DNA of 64,000 nucleotides from Gemmata palustris (GTDB lineage Bacteria > Planctomycetota > Planctomycetia > Gemmatales > Gemmataceae). The notes below the pieces were generated by a model. It ran no database searches. It was not told the DNA's origin and worked only from the letters and a program-made list of their open reading frames with translations. The translations under genes were made by a program, and so were the position numbers. The DNA lies in contig NZ_JAGKQQ010000001.1 of assembly GCF_017939745.1 (NCBI RefSeq), positions 4,278,001 to 4,342,000 of the forward strand, written 5' to 3'. This document shows, piece by piece, positions 47,464-56,104 of the stretch (its first letter is position 1; every line of letters begins with the position of its first letter).

Positions 47464-47492
47464 CAGGCTCACCCAACGAGTGGGTGAGCCTG
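47464..47492 (-). terminator. Intrinsic terminator after the small coiled-coil gene
   Basis: A 12-base stem (caggctcaccca 47464-47475 with 47481-47492, loop acgag) lies 24 bases beyond the stop of the minus-strand small gene, followed by TTTGCGTTTGG on the minus strand. Confidence 0.75.
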
Positions 47493-47515
47493 CAGCATAA
47501 CCGCGGTTCAGACGG

Positions 47516-47752
47516 TTACGAGCACTTGTTACAGTCTTTGTCCTTGGCTTCGGCGTCGGCCTTTGCCGCGTCCGCTTCGTTCTTGGCCTTCTCCTCGGCC
47601 TCTTCCGCACGGTTCTGGACCTTGTTCAGCTTCTCGTTCACCCAGTTCTTGGCCTCTTCCGCCTTTTCGCCGGCCCGGTTCGCGACCTTCTGGGCCGTTT
47701 CCGAGATCGCGTTCCCGGCTTCGACCAGTTTGCCTTTGATGGTATCAGCCAT
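47516..47752 (-). CDS. Small coiled-coil, LEA/CsbD-like protein with terminal CNKC
   Basis: A 78-residue protein. ATG 47752 has a good ribosome site (AAAGGAG, 8 bases upstream); the longer frame is rejected. Residues 1-65 are a continuous amphipathic, Ala/Glu/Lys-rich helix (MADTIKGKLVEAGNAISETA, KAEEAKNWVNEKLNKVQNRA) of the sort seen in LEA-like and CsbD-type stress proteins, then a short tail ending CNKCS with a C-x-x-C pair. It is cytoplasmic and could be a stress-protective or metal-binding protein; this is inference. Its ribosome site and terminator make it a real gene despite its size. Confidence 0.85.
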   Translation of the reverse strand: MADTIKGKLVEAGNAISETAQKVANRAGEKAEEAKNWVNEKLNKVQNRAEEAEEKAKNEADAAKADAEAKDKDCNKCS

Positions 47753-48089
47753 GATTGTTCTCCTTTGTTTCAGAATTCGGGGTTGTTGAGCCGGTTTTAT
47801 CGGCCCGGTCGCCGTTATGCGAGAAGATAATGCAATGCGCGTGCCAGAGCCCGCGCGGTGGCTCGAATAACCGTGCCGCCGGCGCCGTTGGCGACAAAAC
47901 CGTGAGAACTCAAGTCGTGCGCGGCATTTTCCGACCATGATGACGCGCTGAAACCGCACTGTGAAACCCTTTTCTACTTGACGAACGAACACCAACCGGC
48001 CAGCATTTCATAACTCCCACTTGTGCGACTTCCCCGCACAGTTAGCTGCTTGTCGTTAGACCCCCGTTCCCGACCCAAACGGTGCGCCC
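47753..48089. other. Divergent intergenic region, no further gene
   Basis: The 337-base region between the divergent small coiled-coil gene and the caspase-fold gene should carry both promoters. It contains no open frame with recognisable similarity and no member of the repeat families. Confidence 0.45.
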
Positions 48090-51000
48090 GTGCCCGTACT
48101 CAAGACCCCGTGCCCCAAGTGCGCCGCCAGCATGCGCTTCGCCGTAGACGGTGAGGGCGATCACGAAGTCACCTGCCTGAAGTGCGGGCACGACTTCGTC
48201 GCCACACTGGAAGCGGACGACCCGCCGGCCAAGTCCAAAAAGGCCAAGCCCGGCTCCGGCACTAAAGAGCGGCTGAGGGCCGAAAGCGCCAAGCCCGACC
48301 GGGCCACCAAGAGGGCTCGTCGCGACGACGATGACGAGGACGATGAGGACGACGACGCCCCCCGGAAGAAAAAGAAAAACGGGGGGAGCGACGGCGGGCA
48401 GCAAAAGCTCATCATCGCGGGCGCGGTCGCCGGGGTGCTGTTGCTCGGTGGCCTCGGCGCACTGATTTTCGCGCTCACGGGCTCGAACAAGGTCGCGAAG
48501 AACGACGCGCCGGCCGAAGTGAAGCCCCAGCCAACGAACGGCCCAGGGCCGGTGCCGAACCCCGGCCCGAACGCGAACCCGCCGAAGCCCGGCCCGGGGC
48601 CGAACACGAACGTGCCCCCCGGCCCGGGCGTGAACCCGCCGAAGAAGAACAACCCGCAGGAGCCCCCGCTCCCACCGCTCCCGCCGCCGCCGAAGGTCCG
48701 ACCGACCGGCGGAAAGCTCACGACCACGACCGCGCTGGTAAAGGCCCCGCCGGTTCCGCCGCTGGCGCCGGACGAGGACCCGTTCGTCCGCGCCAAGACG
48801 TTCAAGCCCGACGGCCCGCTGCCGGTCCCCCCGGCGCTGCCGAAGGGCGCCCAGCGCCCGCTGCTGACGCTCGACTCGGGCGGCCACACCGGGTTCGTCG
48901 GCAAGGTGTTCTTCGACACGAAGAGCGACCAGATCATTACCGTCGGCGAGGACAAGGCCGTTCGGTTCTGGGACCCGACCACGAACGAAACGGTGAAAAC
49001 GATCCGGTTCCCCGCGGGGCCGGGGCACGAGGGCTCGCTCCTCGCGGCCGCGATGTCCCGGTCCGGCAAGCGGCTCGCCGTCGCCGGGGAACCGCTTGCC
49101 AAGGTGAAACCCGGGCAGGTGCCGATCTACATCGTCGCGCCCGACACCGGCGCGCTCATCAAGCGCCTCGACGTGGGCAGCGCGGCCGTCACCGGTCTGA
49201 GCTTCTCCAACGACGGCAACTGGCTCGGCGTCGGGTGCGAGAACGGCGCGATCCAGATGGTGAACGTGTCCACTGGCGTCTCGTACCCCGCCCCCCCGAT
49301 CAGCAAGGCGCAGGTGATGGAGGTGAAGTACAACCCGAACCCGAAGGCGAAACTGCTCGCCACCCTCGGGGCCGACCACTTCGTGCAGATCTGGAACTTC
49401 GCGGCGACCGCCCAGCACAAGGACTTCCCGATCCGCGGGGTCACGCCCTCGACGCTCGCCTGGAGCAGCGACGGCCAGACCCTCGCGGTCGGCACGACCA
49501 CGGGCGAGATCATGCTCGGCACCGCGAACGGGCAGTTCCAAAAGAGCCTGACGCCCATCACCCACGGCGGCAAGCCGGTGCGCATTCACCAACTGCAATT
49601 CATGCCCAACGACCGCGAGATCGCCGTCGCGGGCGTGAGCCCCGGCGTCGGCGGGTGGACCGGCATCGTCTCGGCCGACAGCGGGGTGCCACGGGTCGGG
49701 GTCACGGCCCACAGCAACGTCGTGTTCGCGCTCGACGTCTCGGCCGATGGGAGCCAGGTCGTGTCCAGCGGCGGGAACCAGAACGAGACGCTGATCTGGA
49801 AATCGGACGACGCCAAGATCGAGCACCGGCTGGCCGGCACCGGGAACGGCGTGTGGGCGATCGCGTGGGCGAAGGACGGCAAGTCGATCGCGTGGGGCAA
49901 CAGCAACAAGAAAGACGAAGGGGTGCTCGCATTGGAGAGCACCTTCCGGCTCGACGAGTTCGGCGTCGGCAACCCGCCCGACCCGTCCAAATACACCCAG
50001 ACCGTAGAAAGCGACGACGCGGGGGTCAAACTGCGCACGGAAAAGAGCGTATTCATGGTCCAGACGGCCGGGCGCGATCCGGTCCTGGTCGCCCTCCCCG
50101 ACCGCGAGCCGATCTACTCGGCCACCATCCTGCCAAAGGGGAACGCGGTGCTCGTGGGCGGGGTCCGGAACCTGTACATGGTCAACCCGGCGAACCTCGG
50201 GATCATGGGAAACTTCATCGGCCACAGCGGGAACGTGCTCTGCGTCACCCCGTCGCCGGACAGCAAATACTTCGCGACCGGGTCGTCCGACCAGACGATC
50301 CGCATCTGGCAGCGGAACCGCGAGGAGCCGATCCTGTCGATCTTCATCGCCGGGCGCGAGTGGATCGCGTGGACTCCGGAGGGGTACTACGCCTGCTCCG
50401 GCCAGGGCGAGCGCCTCATCGCCTGGCAGATCCAAGCGGCAGGGGTCAAGATCCCGCAGGTCCACCCGGCCGAGCGGTTCCGCTCGTCCATGTACCAGCC
50501 GGCGCTGCTCAAATACCTCATCCCCGCCGGCAACCTGCAAGCGGCGATGGCGATGGCCCAGAAGTTCGACAAGGCCCTCGTCCAGACGACCAACGTGGCC
50601 GACGTGCTCCCGCCGGAGGTCGCGCTCGACGGGTTCACCGAGACCGAGGTCAAGATCGACAAGGGCAGCTTCACCGTGAAGGCCCAGGCGACGAGCGCCA
50701 AACACCCGATCACCGCGATGCGGCTCCTCGTGAACGGGCGCCCCTTCAACGGGGCCGCCGGCGTGAAGCGGTTCGAGAACGCTCAGCCGAACACCCCCGC
50801 GGACGCCACCTGGGAAGTCCCGCTCGCGCCGGGGACGCACACCGTCGCCGTCATCGCGGACTCGCCCGTGAGCAAGGGCATGTCGAAGGTCGGGGTCGTG
50901 ATCCGCTCGGGCGAGATTCCCAAACCGAACCTGTACGTCCTCGCGATGGGGGTGTCCGACTACCCCGGCAAGTTGAAGCTGCGGTACTGCGCCACCGACG

Positions 51001-51848
51001 CGGAAATGCTCGCCGCGGCGTTCAAGGAAAAATCGAAGGGCGTGTTCGCCAAGATCGAGGTGAAGCTCCTGACCGATAAGGACGCGACCAAGAAGGGCAT
51101 CCGCGACGGGCTGGACTGGATGAAGTCGAAGATGACGCCCCAGGACGTGGGCGTGGTCTCGTTCTCCGGCCACGGGATGCGCGACGATTTCAACCGGTTC
51201 TACCTGGTGCCGTTCGACGTCCAGCCGGACGACTTCGAGGGCACGTCGTGCCTGCCCGGGGACGAGTTCAAGTCCCGGCTCGACAACATGCCCGGCCGGC
51301 TGGTCGCCATTCTGGACGCCTGTCACTCGGGCTCGGTCGCCGAGAAGGAGCGCGCGCCGGCCCAGGCCGACACCCTCGTCCGCGACCTGACGGCCGAGGA
51401 CTCCGGGGTGATCGTCATGTGCGCCTCGCTCGGGCGCGAGTACGCCATCGAGAGCCCGATCAGCAAGGCCGGGTTCTTCACGCTCGGGCTGGTCGAGGGG
51501 ATGTCCGGGTACGGCGACATCGACGAGGACGGGGTCGTGTACATCCACGAGCTCGACATGTACGCGACGGCCCGCGTGCGCCAACTGAGCGGCGGGTCAC
51601 AGAACCCGACGCTCGGGCGCCCGTCGGCCGTCCGGCCGTTCGCCATCGCGAAGCCCGAGAACCCGCTGCGGGCCGAAGACCCGAAACCGGCGCCCGCCCC
51701 GAGCAAGCCGCCGGCACCGAGTACCCCGCCCGCGTCAACCAACCCGTCGGCACCGGGCACCCCGACGGGGCCGGCCACGCCGGGTAGCCCGAACAAGCCG
51801 CCGCCGCCGTTCAAACCGCCGGTGTCGGACAAATCGCTCACGCCTTGA
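48090..51848 (+). CDS. Zinc-ribbon / transmembrane / WD40 / caspase-fold (C14) protein
   Basis: A 1252-residue membrane protein. Residues 8-32 hold an MJ0042-like zinc ribbon (C8-x2-C11 ... C29-x2-C32). A charged Lys/Asp linker (48-105) precedes a single membrane segment (about 107-130), followed by a Pro/Gly-rich spacer to about 235 and WD40-like repeats over about 260-760 (for example VRFWDPTTNETVKTI, FATGSSDQTIRIWQ). A caspase-fold domain starts at about 946 (NLYVLAMGVSDYPGKLKLRY) with dyad His in SFSGHG (H1028) and Cys in LDACHSGS (C1078), so it is expected to be a cysteine peptidase of clan CD. The Pro/Ser/Ala-rich tail ends the protein. Followed by a strong terminator and an ECF sigma gene. 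Role not known; regulated proteolysis is plausible. Confidence 0.93.
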   Translation: MPVLKTPCPKCAASMRFAVDGEGDHEVTCLKCGHDFVATLEADDPPAKSKKAKPGSGTKERLRAESAKPDRATKRARRDDDDEDDEDDDAPRKKKKNGGSDGGQQKLIIAGAVAGVLLLGGLGALIFALTGSNKVAKNDAPAEVKPQPTNGPGPVPNPGPNANPPKPGPGPNTNVPPGPGVNPPKKNNPQEPPLPPLPPPPKVRPTGGKLTTTTALVKAPPVPPLAPDEDPFVRAKTFKPDGPLPVPPALPKGAQRPLLTLDSGGHTGFVGKVFFDTKSDQIITVGEDKAVRFWDPTTNETVKTIRFPAGPGHEGSLLAAAMSRSGKRLAVAGEPLAKVKPGQVPIYIVAPDTGALIKRLDVGSAAVTGLSFSNDGNWLGVGCENGAIQMVNVSTGVSYPAPPISKAQVMEVKYNPNPKAKLLATLGADHFVQIWNFAATAQHKDFPIRGVTPSTLAWSSDGQTLAVGTTTGEIMLGTANGQFQKSLTPITHGGKPVRIHQLQFMPNDREIAVAGVSPGVGGWTGIVSADSGVPRVGVTAHSNVVFALDVSADGSQVVSSGGNQNETLIWKSDDAKIEHRLAGTGNGVWAIAWAKDGKSIAWGNSNKKDEGVLALESTFRLDEFGVGNPPDPSKYTQTVESDDAGVKLRTEKSVFMVQTAGRDPVLVALPDREPIYSATILPKGNAVLVGGVRNLYMVNPANLGIMGNFIGHSGNVLCVTPSPDSKYFATGSSDQTIRIWQRNREEPILSIFIAGREWIAWTPEGYYACSGQGERLIAWQIQAAGVKIPQVHPAERFRSSMYQPALLKYLIPAGNLQAAMAMAQKFDKALVQTTNVADVLPPEVALDGFTETEVKIDKGSFTVKAQATSAKHPITAMRLLVNGRPFNGAAGVKRFENAQPNTPADATWEVPLAPGTHTVAVIADSPVSKGMSKVGVVIRSGEIPKPNLYVLAMGVSDYPGKLKLRYCATDAEMLAAAFKEKSKGVFAKIEVKLLTDKDATKKGIRDGLDWMKSKMTPQDVGVVSFSGHGMRDDFNRFYLVPFDVQPDDFEGTSCLPGDEFKSRLDNMPGRLVAILDACHSGSVAEKERAPAQADTLVRDLTAEDSGVIVMCASLGREYAIESPISKAGFFTLGLVEGMSGYGDIDEDGVVYIHELDMYATARVRQLSGGSQNPTLGRPSAVRPFAIAKPENPLRAEDPKPAPAPSKPPAPSTPPASTNPSAPGTPTGPATPGSPNKPPPPFKPPVSDKSLTP

Positions 51849-51862
51849 TCGGAGCTGACACC

Positions 51863-51912
51863 AACGCGGTCGGCGCGCGAATTCCGCTCGCGCGCCGACC
51901 GCGTTCGTTTTT
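51863..51912 (+). terminator. Intrinsic terminator after the caspase-fold gene
   Basis: Perfect 17-base stem (aacgcggtcggcgcgcg 51863-51879 with 51889-51905, 9-base loop) followed by cgttttt. It lies 15 bases after the stop and separates this gene from the ECF gene, showing that the two are not one operon. Confidence 0.88.
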
Positions 51913-52001
51913 GCGCGCCCGAATTAATTCCGAAAAGAGGGACGCGCGGGGCTTCTCACGGCAATATCTCTCCGAACGGACCCGTCGCACGGAGGCGCAC
52001 G

Positions 52002-53774
52002 ATGCCGACCAGTCTCCTTCACGCCGTATCACGGCTAGCAACGGGCGCGGGCGACCCGCGCACCGACGCCCACCTCATCGCGGCGTTCCTCAAAAGCACC
52101 GACCAAGATGCGTTCGCCGAACTGGTCCGGCGCCACGGCCCCGCGGTCCTCGGCGTGTGTCGTCGGTTCCTCGGCGCCACCCCGGACGCCGAGGATGCGT
52201 TCCAGGCCACGTTCCTCGTACTCGTGACCCGCGCACGAGGCACCGACTGGCGCGACGCCCTCGGCCCCTGGCTCTACGGCGTCGCGCTCCGGGTGGCGCG
52301 TCGGGCGCGATCCGCGCGGGCCAAGCGCCTGGCGAACGAAAGGCAGGTACCCGCGATGAGCGATCAACCGATCCCGGCGAGCGAACCGGACGACGCCAGC
52401 GCGGTCCTCGACGAAGAACTCGCCGCCCTCCCCGCGATCTACCGCCTGCCGCTCATCCTGTGCGAGATTCAGGGCACCGGCCGGCGCGTCGCGGCCCGCG
52501 AACTGGGGCTAACCGAGGGCACGCTGTCGAGCCGGCTCGCACGCGGGCGCAAGATGCTCCGCGACCGGCTCGCCCGGCGCGGCCTCGCTCCAATCACCGC
52601 GGGGCTGGCGCTGACCGTTCCCGCATCACTGGCGACCGCGACCGTTCGGAACGCGGTCCACGTACTCTCACGCACGGCCGGGGCGGTCCCGGCCGGGGTT
52701 TTGTTCCTCACGGAAGGGGCTGTGAAATCGATGATCGTGAAATGGAAACTGGCCGGCGCCATGATCGCCGCGTGCCTCGGGCTCACCGGGCTCGGTGCGT
52801 GGCAAACGTCCGCACACCCACCAGCGCCGACCGCTCCGAACCAGCCCGTGGCTGCGTTACCGCCCGCGCTACCCCCTGATAAACCCGCGGGGCTCAAGAA
52901 AGAGATCCCGGCGGTGAGCGGACCGGAACCGATCGCGACCATCTTCGGCGACGTGCCCGTTTCGCGCGAGATGTTTGCGGACCACCTCATCCGCCGGTAC
53001 GGGAAGAAGGAACTGGACCTGTTCGTGAACAAGCAAGTGATCGCGCACGCCTTCGCGCGGAAGGGGGGGACGATAAAAACTGACGACGTGATTGCCGCGC
53101 TCGAGGCACACTGCAAGGCACTCGGGAAAACGCGAGAACAATTCGTGAAAGAGATGCTACCGCTTTACAAGAAAACTTTAGAGGAATGGATCGAGGACAC
53201 GATCGTTCCGCAGCTCATGCTTTCGCAGTTGTGTACCGCGAAGATCTCACCCGTGACCGAAGGGGAACTGCGGCAAGCTTTTGACACAAAGTACGGCGAG
53301 AAGGTCTATTGCCGCGTCATTTTCTGGGCAAAGGAGGAAGGCGACGCGGCGCGCGAAGCGCGCGAGAAGATCAGCCAGAACCCGGCCAAGTTCGATTACT
53401 ACACCCAACAGGACTTGAACGGCGCACCGCGAGAGAGACACGGGCACCTTCTTCCAATGCCTCGCACTCCGAGACCGAGCGCGAGCGCAATTGAAATCGC
53501 GGCATCAAAGCTCAAATCGAAAGAAGTCAGCCCGCTCGTCGCCACGGGTACCGAATTCGCAATCATCCAGTGCTTCCTGGTAGCCCCTGCGAGCAAGGAC
53601 AAGTCGTTCGAGGCCGAGAAACCGCTGATCCTCTCGGAAGAAGTAAATGCCCGAGTGCAAAACGAACTCTCAAAGATGTACGACGAACTGAAGCGCGAAG
53701 CGAAACCGAAGTACCACCTCACGTTCACCGATGCGATGATCCTCCCGAAACCGCTCCCGGCACCCAAGAAGTGA
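52002..53774 (+). CDS. ECF sigma factor fused to a membrane segment and a SurA/parvulin-like domain
   Basis: A 590-residue protein from ATG 52002, with ribosome site GGAGG 6 bases upstream. Residues of about 24-90 are sigma region 2 (AFAELVRRHGPAVLGVCRRF, DAEDAFQATFLVL), about 130-195 sigma region 4 (LAALPAIYRLPLILCEIQG, ARELGLTEGTLSSRLARGRK), both typical of ECF sigma factors. A long extension holds a membrane segment near 248-268 (KWKLAGAMIAACLGLTGLGA), a Pro-rich linker, and then a domain like the N-terminal part of SurA/PrsA-type peptidylprolyl isomerases (GDVPVSREMFADHL, LDLFVNKQVIAHAFARK, LGKTREQFVKEML) with a parvulin-like segment (VYCRVIFWAKEEGDAAREAR, GHLLPMPR). This places a sensor or chaperone domain outside the membrane and the sigma factor inside. 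A fusion by sequence error is unlikely, as the frame is continuous. Confidence 0.85.
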   Translation: MPTSLLHAVSRLATGAGDPRTDAHLIAAFLKSTDQDAFAELVRRHGPAVLGVCRRFLGATPDAEDAFQATFLVLVTRARGTDWRDALGPWLYGVALRVARRARSARAKRLANERQVPAMSDQPIPASEPDDASAVLDEELAALPAIYRLPLILCEIQGTGRRVAARELGLTEGTLSSRLARGRKMLRDRLARRGLAPITAGLALTVPASLATATVRNAVHVLSRTAGAVPAGVLFLTEGAVKSMIVKWKLAGAMIAACLGLTGLGAWQTSAHPPAPTAPNQPVAALPPALPPDKPAGLKKEIPAVSGPEPIATIFGDVPVSREMFADHLIRRYGKKELDLFVNKQVIAHAFARKGGTIKTDDVIAALEAHCKALGKTREQFVKEMLPLYKKTLEEWIEDTIVPQLMLSQLCTAKISPVTEGELRQAFDTKYGEKVYCRVIFWAKEEGDAAREAREKISQNPAKFDYYTQQDLNGAPRERHGHLLPMPRTPRPSASAIEIAASKLKSKEVSPLVATGTEFAIIQCFLVAPASKDKSFEAEKPLILSEEVNARVQNELSKMYDELKREAKPKYHLTFTDAMILPKPLPAPKK

Positions 53775-54079
53775 ACCGATGGCGGGCCGGCTTCCTTTCG
53801 GGATCGTGGTAACGGTTTAAACTCTGAACAGCAGAGAGACACCGACGGCCGGTTCCGGGCGGTGAGATGAGCACCGAGAACCGGCTCCACGGCGAAAACG
53901 AGGCTGTCCCCGGCTCGGGCGCCGCCCCCTGGAACCAAAACAGGCCGGTCGCCCCGGATACGCCGCTACGAGGTAGTGGTGCGGGTCCACCTCGAGCCGC
54001 GCATCGGGGCCAGCCGCTCTGCAAACTCAGCGTGTCCCACGCAACGAAACTATGGGCCGAGATGGGCCGGGAGGGATGA
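53775..54079. other. Intergenic region before integrase remnant
   Basis: No gene is supported. Open frames run through it (53867-54079 plus strand) but show no domain. It may contain decayed upstream parts of the integrase remnant. Confidence 0.35.
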
Positions 54080-54390
54080 GCGCGGGCAGCGGCCTGGCGG
54101 CACCTGACGGGCCGCAAGCCCGGCCCGCTGTTCACTACCTGCATCGGGAACTACGTCGCACGGTTCAACTTCGTCCGCAAGGATTGGAAGCCACTTCTGG
54201 AGAAAGCAGAAGTGCCGTACCGGAAGTTCCACACCCACGCGAGCCGGTTACTGGCCGCGGGTGTTACCCCACGGAAGGAAGTGACCAAGCGGATCGGGGA
54301 CCAGATCGAAACACTGATGCGGGTATACGCGCACTCGATCCCGACGGACAACCGGGACACGGCCGCGAAGATGAACGCGATATATGGTGG
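54080..54390 (+). pseudogene. Tyrosine recombinase (phage integrase) remnant, C-terminal part
   Basis: The frame through GTG 54212 is integrase-like upstream as well: GRKPGPLFTTCIGNYVARF, FVRKDWKPLLEKAEVPYRKF, then HTHASRLLAAGV and VYAHSIPTDNRDTAAKMNA. This matches the catalytic C-terminal part of tyrosine recombinases (box-II HTHASRLL and the terminal YAH containing the nucleophile Tyr). The Arg of the H-x-x-R signature before HTH is not conserved (KF in place of LR). A stop at 54077 closes the frame upstream. It is therefore a decayed remnant, next to tRNA-Thr, a common target of such recombinases. Confidence 0.75.
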
Positions 54391-54394
54391 AAGT

Positions 54395-54426
54395 GAAAAA
54401 GAAACCGCCCCAGATTGCTGGGGCGG
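54395..54426 (-). terminator. Intrinsic terminator of tRNA-Thr
   Basis: On the minus strand downstream of the tRNA, an 8-base stem (CCGCCCCA/TGGGGCGG, 54405-54412 with 54419-54426, 6-base loop) is followed by TTTCTTTTT. Confidence 0.8.
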
Positions 54427-54492
54427 CGGGAAACAGTCCGCCCAGCGGACCCTTAAAGGGGCGACCACCCTCCCCCGTTGCCGTAAATCAAG

Positions 54493-54564
54493 AGCCGCCT
54501 TAGGGATTTGAACCCTAGACCCCGGCTTTACGAAAGCCGTGCTCTACCGCTGAGCTAAGGCGGC
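54493..54564 (-). tRNA. tRNA-Thr (CGT)
   Basis: The minus strand gives a full cloverleaf: acceptor GCCGCCT/AGGCGGC, D arm with GCTCAGCGGTAGAGC, anticodon stem CGGCT/AGCCG with loop TTCGTAA (anticodon CGT), T arm TAGGG-TTCAAAT-CCCTA, discriminator T. CCA is not encoded. The anticodon CGT reads ACG (Thr). A terminator follows, and fragments of two integrase-type sequences flank it. Confidence 0.95.
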
Positions 54565-54715
54565 CAATCAACTAGGATTTCAAGTGTTTTCGCATCATTT
54601 TCAACCGGGCCGATTCAGTCAACTGCACCCGGCTCTACACCCAATATCCCTGTAGCATGGTCGAGGTGTTTGCCCCCCCGACCACAACACCAACCGCTTT
54701 GGAAGAGCGGCTTAC

Positions 54716-54844
54716 GTGTCTAAGAGCGATTCTACCGCGCCCGGGTTCGCTGGCAAGCCATCGAAACCATACCCGAATTTCCCACTGTACGCCCACACTA
54801 CGAAACGTTGGGCGAAGAAGATCCGCGGGAAGTTACACTTCGTC
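54716..54844 (+). pseudogene. Tyrosine recombinase remnant, N-terminal part
   Basis: The frame from GTG 54716 reads SKPYPNFPLYAHTTKRWAKK then IRGKLHFVW. This is similar to the N-terminal part of planctomycete phage-type integrases, whose starts read KPYPDFPL-x-PH...W-KKIRGK-x-HYFG. Similarity stops at about 54844 with no catalytic part, so it is a fragment. Order on the plus strand is C-terminal remnant, tRNA-Thr, then this N-terminal remnant. Confidence 0.55.
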
Positions 54845-54857
54845 TGGGCGTCGGCGT

Positions 54858-55221
54858 TCGGTGCCACCAACAACCCGGCCGCCAAGCCCTGTACGGTCTG
54901 CCCTGCGCGGGCCCACTCAGTTCGCCCTGAAGCGCGTCGCTCAACTGGCGGTCGAGGCGGACCAGACGACAGCAAGAGTCGAAGCCAGGTCGGAGTCGGT
55001 CACGCCCTTCGCCACGGTATCCAGAATCTTGTCGAAGGGAATCGTGGGTTGTCGGTCGAGTAGCTTCGACTCGCTCTTGTCCTGCTCGCACGCGCCAACG
55101 GCATCGACGATGACGAAGTGTGTCTTGGTTTTGGCGCCGGGGTCACGCTCTGGAGTTCGTCCGGGCTGACCACCCGGCACCAATCCCGTGTACCTATCGC
55201 CTTCCGCTCAAAGTCCTTGCC
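54858..55221 (-). pseudogene. hsdR: Type I restriction enzyme HsdR remnant (C-terminal)
   Basis: Three minus-strand frames join in order: GTRDWCRVVSPDELQSVTP (55221-55132), then AKTKTHFVIVDAVGACEQDK and LLDRQPTIPFDKILDTVAKG (55135-54971), then CRLVRLDRQLSDALQGELS (54971-54915), with a trace further on (QTVQGLAAGLLVA). These follow the C-terminal region of type I restriction R subunits, where MLGRGTR-x-(I/V)SP-x-DL-x-AVTP...TKTHFVIVDAVGV and RLARLDRQL occur in order. At least two frameshifts break it, and motor and nuclease domains are absent from the window. Confidence 0.7.
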
Positions 55222-55435
55222 CACCACGTCCATCGCCCGGGGAGCCTTCGACGGGTCCAGTACGAGTTTCACCCGACGTGTGAACCCCGGCTCCCCGCCT
55301 GAACGTGTTGGTCGCGTTGTCCCCCTCCACTACCAACGTTCGGTCCAGTTTCTCTTTCGGTGTCGCCGCGCCGTTCAGCTCCTCCGACTCGGCCACCCAC
55401 GTCCCCTGGAGCGCTTTCAGTTCCGCGTCCGGTGT
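55222..55435 (-). pseudogene. TIGR03067 planctomycete domain remnant
   Basis: PDAELKALQGTWVAESEELN then TLVVEGDNATNTFRRGAGVH (55435-55277) is the opening of TIGR03067, a planctomycete domain normally found in small secreted proteins. It continues after a frameshift near 55275 as RRVKLVLDPSKAPRAMDVV (to 55222). There it joins directly with the HsdR remnant, so the fusion point lies near 55220. No signal peptide is found and the gene is broken. Confidence 0.6.
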
Positions 55436-55630
55436 CGGGTCGGCCCTCGTGCCGCCACACCAGGTGAAGTCATTGCAGAACTCGCCCCACAAGCAATGTG
55501 CAACCACGTTCGCCCCTCGGGGGAGCGCCGATCGAGACATGGAGCGCCCGCGAAATGCTTGACAGCGGGCCGGATCTGGTTAACCTGAACCCACGGTACG
55601 GATTCGTGTTGTGCCGGAATCGTTGATCCT

Positions 55631-56104
55631 ATGGCGCGGCTCATTGTCACGCTGTTGCTGATTCCAGGTGTGCTGCTCACGCAACTCGCCACGGCCCCGC
55701 ACGTACACACGGGTTCTCACCAGGAATCCACGCAGCACTCCCAACCGCACTTCCACTTTCACCTCCGCCTGTTCGGTTCGGCCGACGCGCCCCGCGAACG
55801 GATCGCCGCTGGGAGCGGATGCGGGCCGGAGTGTTCGGCGCTCGCGTCCGCTGCGTTTTTGCCCGACGGGGACTCGCCCTGGGATCACGACGCCGACGCG
55901 GTCTATGTGGAAGCCACGGCCGCGACGCCCGAGCGCGCGAAGCAGGGCGGTAGCGACGGTCACCACGACGCGGCCCCTGTTGCCCTACTGCACTCGCTCG
56001 ATTTCAACGCGAGCGTCGCAACGCGCCTCACCCGACGCGACTGCCGGCCCCGGTTCGCAACGAACTGCCCGCTGTACCTCCGCTACCTCGCGCTCACCAT
56101 TTAG
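55631..56104 (+). CDS. His-rich secreted protein upstream of CzcBA
   Basis: A 157-residue protein starting ATG 55631 (MARLIVTLLLIPGVLLTQLA) with a signal peptide. The mature part is His-rich (APHVHTGSHQESTQHSQPHF and HFHLRLF), and SDGHHDAAP appears later. His-rich exported proteins upstream of RND heavy-metal systems commonly bind or deliver metal; here the neighbours are the CzcB and CzcA genes on the same strand, 234 and 1744 bases downstream. The family is unrecognised; metal binding is an inference from His content and context. Confidence 0.75.
   Translation: MARLIVTLLLIPGVLLTQLATAPHVHTGSHQESTQHSQPHFHFHLRLFGSADAPRERIAAGSGCGPECSALASAAFLPDGDSPWDHDADAVYVEATAATPERAKQGGSDGHHDAAPVALLHSLDFNASVATRLTRRDCRPRFATNCPLYLRYLALTI

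Noticed and set aside
48042..51584. 1180-residue open frame on the minus strand across the caspase gene
   Set aside because: It is antisense to a gene with clear zinc-ribbon, WD40 and caspase motifs; its translation is Arg/Val/Asp-rich, as expected from the opposite strand of a GC-rich gene, and has no domain.
51849..53774. Caspase gene and ECF sigma gene as one operon
   Set aside because: A perfect 17-base stem followed by a T-run lies between them, so they should be transcribed separately.
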